Origin: Planctomyces sp. SH-PL14
GTDB taxonomy: Bacteria; Planctomycetota; Planctomycetia; Planctomycetales; Planctomycetaceae
Length of the DNA: 64,000 nt
Assembly (NCBI RefSeq): GCF_001610835.1
Contig: NZ_CP011270.1
Location: forward strand, 2,498,001 to 2,562,000
Direction of reading: 5' to 3'
Positions 60,773 to 64,000 of the stretch are shown piece by piece. Position 1 is the stretch's first letter, and each line of letters opens with the position of its first letter. The translations under genes and the position numbers were made by a program. The notes below the pieces were generated by a model, which worked only from the letters and a program-made list of their open reading frames with translations, was not told the origin of the DNA and did no database searches.

Positions 60773-62810
60773 GGCGGCCGGGACCGAGCCTTGGCTGCGG
60801 CACTACCTCGGCGACCGGTTCTATCTACCCTTCTCGCCGAACCAGTCGTCGATCATCTCGGAGATCGACTACCGCTTTGACCACGGCGGGCAGAAGGCCA
60901 TCGCCGACATGCGAGGCGGCGGCAAGACGTCCATCGTGGAGGGCTGCACGCTCAAGGGGATCATCCGGGGCAAGATCCACTATCCGTTGATCGTCGCGGC
61001 CAACGGCGAGGCGGCGGCGGACATTCTGACGAACATCAAGAGCCCGGTCGAAACGAACGAGCTGCTTGCGGAGGACTACCCGGAGCTCTGCATCCCGATC
61101 CGCGATCTGTCGGAAGCGCCCCAGAAGGCGATGAAGCAGACCGTGAATGGCCGGCGGACGATGGGTGCCTGGTCGAAGAAGACGGTCAAGTTCCCGACGG
61201 TCTGGATGACCTGGTGTCCCCTCTGCCTCTGTGCGGACACGATTGGGGATCTCGGCGGCGGCCCGTTCCTGTGTCTCGAATGCGGCAACACCTTCGAAAT
61301 GTGGCCGGCTCCGTTCTCGGGAGCGCGGATCAAGTGCGTCGGAATTTTTGGCAAAATTCGTGGCAAGCGTGACGGAGCCCAGCGGCCGGACTTCGCCCTG
61401 CTCGACGACATCGAGGACGAGCAGTCGGCCATCTCCAAGCGGCTCAAGACCCGCATCCGCGGCGTCATCGACCGCGCCATCGCGGGCGCCGGGGGCCCGG
61501 ACAAGAACCTCTCCGTGGTTCTGCTCTGCACGATCCAGAACGACACCTGCATCTCGGCCGAGTACACGGACCGCGAGCAGCGGGCGACCTACAACGGCGA
61601 CCGGTACAAGCAGGTCATCGAGTGGCCCCAGACGGAGGACGCCAAGACCCTCTGGCTGAAGTATGTCGAGCTCCGGCAGGACGGCCGCCGGCTTGGCCAC
61701 GACCCGGAAGGGAAGCTGGCGACCGAGCACTACGTCGTCAACCGCGAGGAAATGGACGCCGGCTTCACGGTCGTCAACAAGTTCCGGTTCCGGCCCGGGG
61801 AGATCTCCGCCCAGCAGCACATCTACAACCAGATCGCCGACAACGGTCTGCCGATGGTCTTGGCGGAGTACCAGAACGCTCCGAAGGCGGAGCAGGCCGA
61901 CACCGGGATCCCAAAGGCCGACGCTCTGGAGAAGCGACGCAGCGGCCTCAAGCGGTGGGTTGTGCCGGCGGAGACGCAGGTGGTTGTCTCCCACATCGAC
62001 GTCGGTCAGACGGTGCTGTGGTGGACCGCCGCGGCCTACTGGGGCTCGTTCGGAGGCTCGTTCATCGCCTACGGCTGCTGGCCGCACCAGCATCGGTCCT
62101 ACATCCATGCCTCAGAGGCCAGCCCGACGATCGCCGAAGCGTTCCGGAAGGCACACGGCCAAGACGGCGACGTTGACGCGATGATCTTCTGGGCCCTTGG
62201 CCAGCTGACGGACGAGCTCGCCTCGCAGCCGCTCTTCACGGAATCCGGCGTCGCCCACAACATGGCCAAGATCGGCATCGACTCTGGCTGGGAGACGGAA
62301 ACGATCTACCGGTTCTGCCGCGCGAGCAAGCACAAGGCGATCCTGATCCCCACGAAGGGGATGCCGCTCTCGGTCAAAAAGAAGCCGATGGGGGCATGGG
62401 ACAAGGTAGACGGCGAGACGCGCGGCTGGAACTCCCGGATCGTCCCGCCGAAGGGACGGCAGATCCGGATCGCCGAGTTCGATGCCAACGCATGGAAGAC
62501 GCGGCTCCACGATCGGCTGTCGCTCCCGCTGGGCTCCGCCTCCGCCATCTCGTTCTTCGGCGAGGGGACGGACCTGGCCCTCGATCACAAGATGATCTCC
62601 GCCCACCTCACGGCCGAAACGCGGCAGTTCGTGAAGGTCGGCGACCGCGACGGCTACGAATACGAGCCCAAGCCGGGGGAAGACAATCACCTTCTCGACA
62701 CCGCGACGGGCACGCTGATGGTGGCCGGGTTCAACGGAATCTCGGTGGGTGAAGTGTCCCGGAAGCAGAAGACAAGCCGCGTCGCGGCGGCACGAAAGAG
62801 GGGGCTATGA
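60618..62810 (+). CDS. terminase large subunit
   Basis: 730 residues from the ATG at 60618. Walker A MRGGGKTS (98-105), Walker B DFALLDD (258-264), and a C-terminal RNase-H-type nuclease with HIDVGQTV and a late EDNHLLD. Between A and B sits a zinc-ribbon insertion (C200-x2-C203 ... C219-x2-C222). It packages DNA into heads and cuts it. Longer than the usual 450-600 residues. Confidence 0.85.
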   Translation: MSSESWDSLLRRTVSPSSEAARDQKRKALKRAQERALEIPPVKDRRRRLELEAAGTEPWLRHYLGDRFYLPFSPNQSSIISEIDYRFDHGGQKAIADMRGGGKTSIVEGCTLKGIIRGKIHYPLIVAANGEAAADILTNIKSPVETNELLAEDYPELCIPIRDLSEAPQKAMKQTVNGRRTMGAWSKKTVKFPTVWMTWCPLCLCADTIGDLGGGPFLCLECGNTFEMWPAPFSGARIKCVGIFGKIRGKRDGAQRPDFALLDDIEDEQSAISKRLKTRIRGVIDRAIAGAGGPDKNLSVVLLCTIQNDTCISAEYTDREQRATYNGDRYKQVIEWPQTEDAKTLWLKYVELRQDGRRLGHDPEGKLATEHYVVNREEMDAGFTVVNKFRFRPGEISAQQHIYNQIADNGLPMVLAEYQNAPKAEQADTGIPKADALEKRRSGLKRWVVPAETQVVVSHIDVGQTVLWWTAAAYWGSFGGSFIAYGCWPHQHRSYIHASEASPTIAEAFRKAHGQDGDVDAMIFWALGQLTDELASQPLFTESGVAHNMAKIGIDSGWETETIYRFCRASKHKAILIPTKGMPLSVKKKPMGAWDKVDGETRGWNSRIVPPKGRQIRIAEFDANAWKTRLHDRLSLPLGSASAISFFGEGTDLALDHKMISAHLTAETRQFVKVGDRDGYEYEPKPGEDNHLLDTATGTLMVAGFNGISVGEVSRKQKTSRVAAARKRGL

Positions 62811-63121
62811 CAGCCGACAACGAACCCGATGGCGAAGTCTCCCGCGGCATCACCTGCCCTATCTGCACCTGCCGCGAAACGATTGTCGTGAATGTCTGGG
62901 ACACAGTGGAAAAGTGCCGCAAACGCCGTCGCCGGTGTTGCGAATGCGGTGTCTTCATGACGACCGGCGAATCAGTCCTGGAGGTCCATCATGTCTCAGC
63001 GCGACATCAAAACGACGAAGACGGACGGCGTGGAAACGACGTTCCTGACACCCCAAGAGCAGGCGGAGAAAGACGCCCGCGAGGCCGAAACCGGCAACCT
63101 CAAGCCGACGAAGTCGCTTAA
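62807..63121 (+). CDS. zinc-ribbon protein after terminase
   Basis: 104 residues from an ATGA overlap. CPIC ... CCECG in the first ~50 residues resembles the ribbon at 55955. The last ~40 residues are Arg-rich and overlap another gene, so the natural end may be uncertain. Confidence 0.45.
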   Translation: MTADNEPDGEVSRGITCPICTCRETIVVNVWDTVEKCRKRRRRCCECGVFMTTGESVLEVHHVSARHQNDEDGRRGNDVPDTPRAGGERRPRGRNRQPQADEVA

Positions 63122-63164
63122 GGGTTTCCTCCGTATTTTCCGCATGACCACACAGGATCGATGA
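62991..63164 (+). CDS. small hypothetical protein before portal
   Basis: 57 residues, ATG with a strong GGAGG 7 bases upstream; starts MSQRDIKTTKTDGVETTFLT. Overlaps the portal start as ATGA. Could be a head-completion accessory. Confidence 0.55.
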   Translation: MSQRDIKTTKTDGVETTFLTPQEQAEKDAREAETGNLKPTKSLKGFLRIFRMTTQDR

Positions 63165-64000
63165 ACATGGGATTCGGACTGATTGACGCACTCCTGGCAC
63201 CGTTTCGGGGACGCCGGCCGAAGGCTGAAACGTCGCCTCCTCCGGTCCGGTCGCAGATCCGCCAGCTACCGCCGTCCGTGATGGCGGCGATCGAGGCGGC
63301 CCGCGCGCGGGATGATCTCTGGCAGCTGGCCGACTTCAAGGACGCGGACGCTACCCTCTCCCCAACGGTCCGCCGGGCCCTGCGGGCGATTGCACGCTAT
63401 GAGCTCCAGAACAACGACATGGTGTTCCGCGTCGTCGAGACCTATGCCGACGATCTGGTGGGGGAGGATGGCCCAACGCTGCAGCTGGACAGCGGTGACC
63501 CGACCGTTGACCGCATGATCGAGGCGGACTGGGCGGACTATTGGAGAGCGCAGAACCTCTCCGCCAAGCTGCGCACAGCTGTGGTCGCGGAGTCGGGTGG
63601 CGACGGCGAGGCCTGCGCGGAGATTCGGTTTACGGAGACGTGGCCAATCCCTGTCGCCCTGGAGTCGGACCGCCTGGCGTCGCCGCAGTGGGGGGCGTGG
63701 ATCAAGTCGGATTACATCGACGGGGTCCACATCGACACGCACACAAACGAGCCGGTCGCCTACGACGTCCTCCTGGCCCACCCGGGAACGCAGTACCTGG
63801 ACAAGATCGGGCTGCAGCTGAAGGCCGACACGATCCCCGCGCCGCTGTTCCTGCATGCGTTCCGCGAACGCCGAGCGGAGCAGCACCGCGGTTTCCCTCG
63901 CATCGCCTCCGCAGTCATCAACGCTGGCCACGGTCGCAAGTACTTCGAAGGAACATGCACCCGCGAGGCGAACCGCTCGTCGTTCTGGATCCTGCTGCAG
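63161..64000 (+). CDS. lambda-type portal protein, partial at right edge
   Basis: At least 280 residues; the gene runs past base 64000. VFRVVETYADDLVG, DADYWR-like acidic loop (EADWADYWRAQ) and FRERRAEQHRGFPRIAS match the lambda gpB portal family. It forms the head vertex channel with the terminase upstream. Confidence 0.82.
   Translation, partial: MNMGFGLIDALLAPFRGRRPKAETSPPPVRSQIRQLPPSVMAAIEAARARDDLWQLADFKDADATLSPTVRRALRAIARYELQNNDMVFRVVETYADDLVGEDGPTLQLDSGDPTVDRMIEADWADYWRAQNLSAKLRTAVVAESGGDGEACAEIRFTETWPIPVALESDRLASPQWGAWIKSDYIDGVHIDTHTNEPVAYDVLLAHPGTQYLDKIGLQLKADTIPAPLFLHAFRERRAEQHRGFPRIASAVINAGHGRKYFEGTCTREANRSSFWILLQ

Noticed and set aside
1-64000. CRISPR arrays, tRNA or rRNA genes
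   Set aside because: I found no regularly spaced repeats with unique spacers, no tRNA-like cloverleaf and no rRNA sequence by eye.

Overview
The window looks like chromosomal DNA of a GC-rich planctomycete (Planctomycetota). The evidence is the gene types rather than any marker gene: a secreted 3-keto-disaccharide-hydrolase/PA14/multiheme cytochrome fusion, an ECF sigma factor overlapping a zinc-less anti-sigma factor, PQQ-type beta-propellers, an integrase family that lacks the usual box I arginine, and GAP1-type conflict proteins. I found no rRNA, tRNA or CRISPR array.

Region 1 (1-14.2 kb) is host chromosome. A divergent acyl-chain cluster (KAS III, ACP and GNAT leftward; Rieske oxygenase and a second KAS III rightward) is followed by leftward ECHDC3-like crotonase and phosphate acyltransferase genes, a PDZ protein, an anti-sigma/ECF sigma pair, a five-heme fusion cytochrome and a secreted LRR protein. 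Copies 1 and 2 of a ~300-bp structured repeat lie between these genes.

Region 2 (about 14.3-31.3 kb) is an integrated phage-like island. It has a replication/helicase-like protein, small unknown genes in overlapping pairs, a major capsid protein, an S49 protease, a short tape-measure-like protein and a tyrosine integrase at its right end. I see no terminase or portal, so it may be a satellite or decayed prophage. A leftward, lower-GC cassette (RHH regulator, membrane protein, AlbA_2 protein, AbiGi-like protein) looks like defence cargo.

Region 3 (31.5-36.3 kb) holds two rightward PQQ-propeller secreted proteins and repeat copy 3.

Region 4 (36.3-47.8 kb, leftward) is the most interesting block. 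It joins a TM Gly/Ser-rich protein, a double-GTPase-like protein without a visible P-loop, a GAP1-N2 protein whose C-terminal two thirds is distinctly AT-richer, a large single-TM coiled-coil protein, a membrane-anchored GYF/trypsin-like protease, a MotA/TolQ/ExbB channel and two ExbD/TolR-like single-TM proteins with a membrane-proximal Asp. The gaps are short or the genes overlap. I read it as a GTPase- and protease-controlled, proton-channel-linked conflict or defence system.

Region 5 (about 48-64 kb, continuing past the right edge) is a more complete tailed prophage: integrase, two coupled paralogs, an operator array, two HTH proteins, a replication module (initiator with an origin-like segment, DnaC-like loader, DnaB), an accessory/lysis segment with holin-like proteins and two proteases, small and large terminase, and the start of a lambda-type portal.

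Family names come from recognising motifs by eye; no database or alignment was used. GC percentages are hand counts of single 60-base lines.
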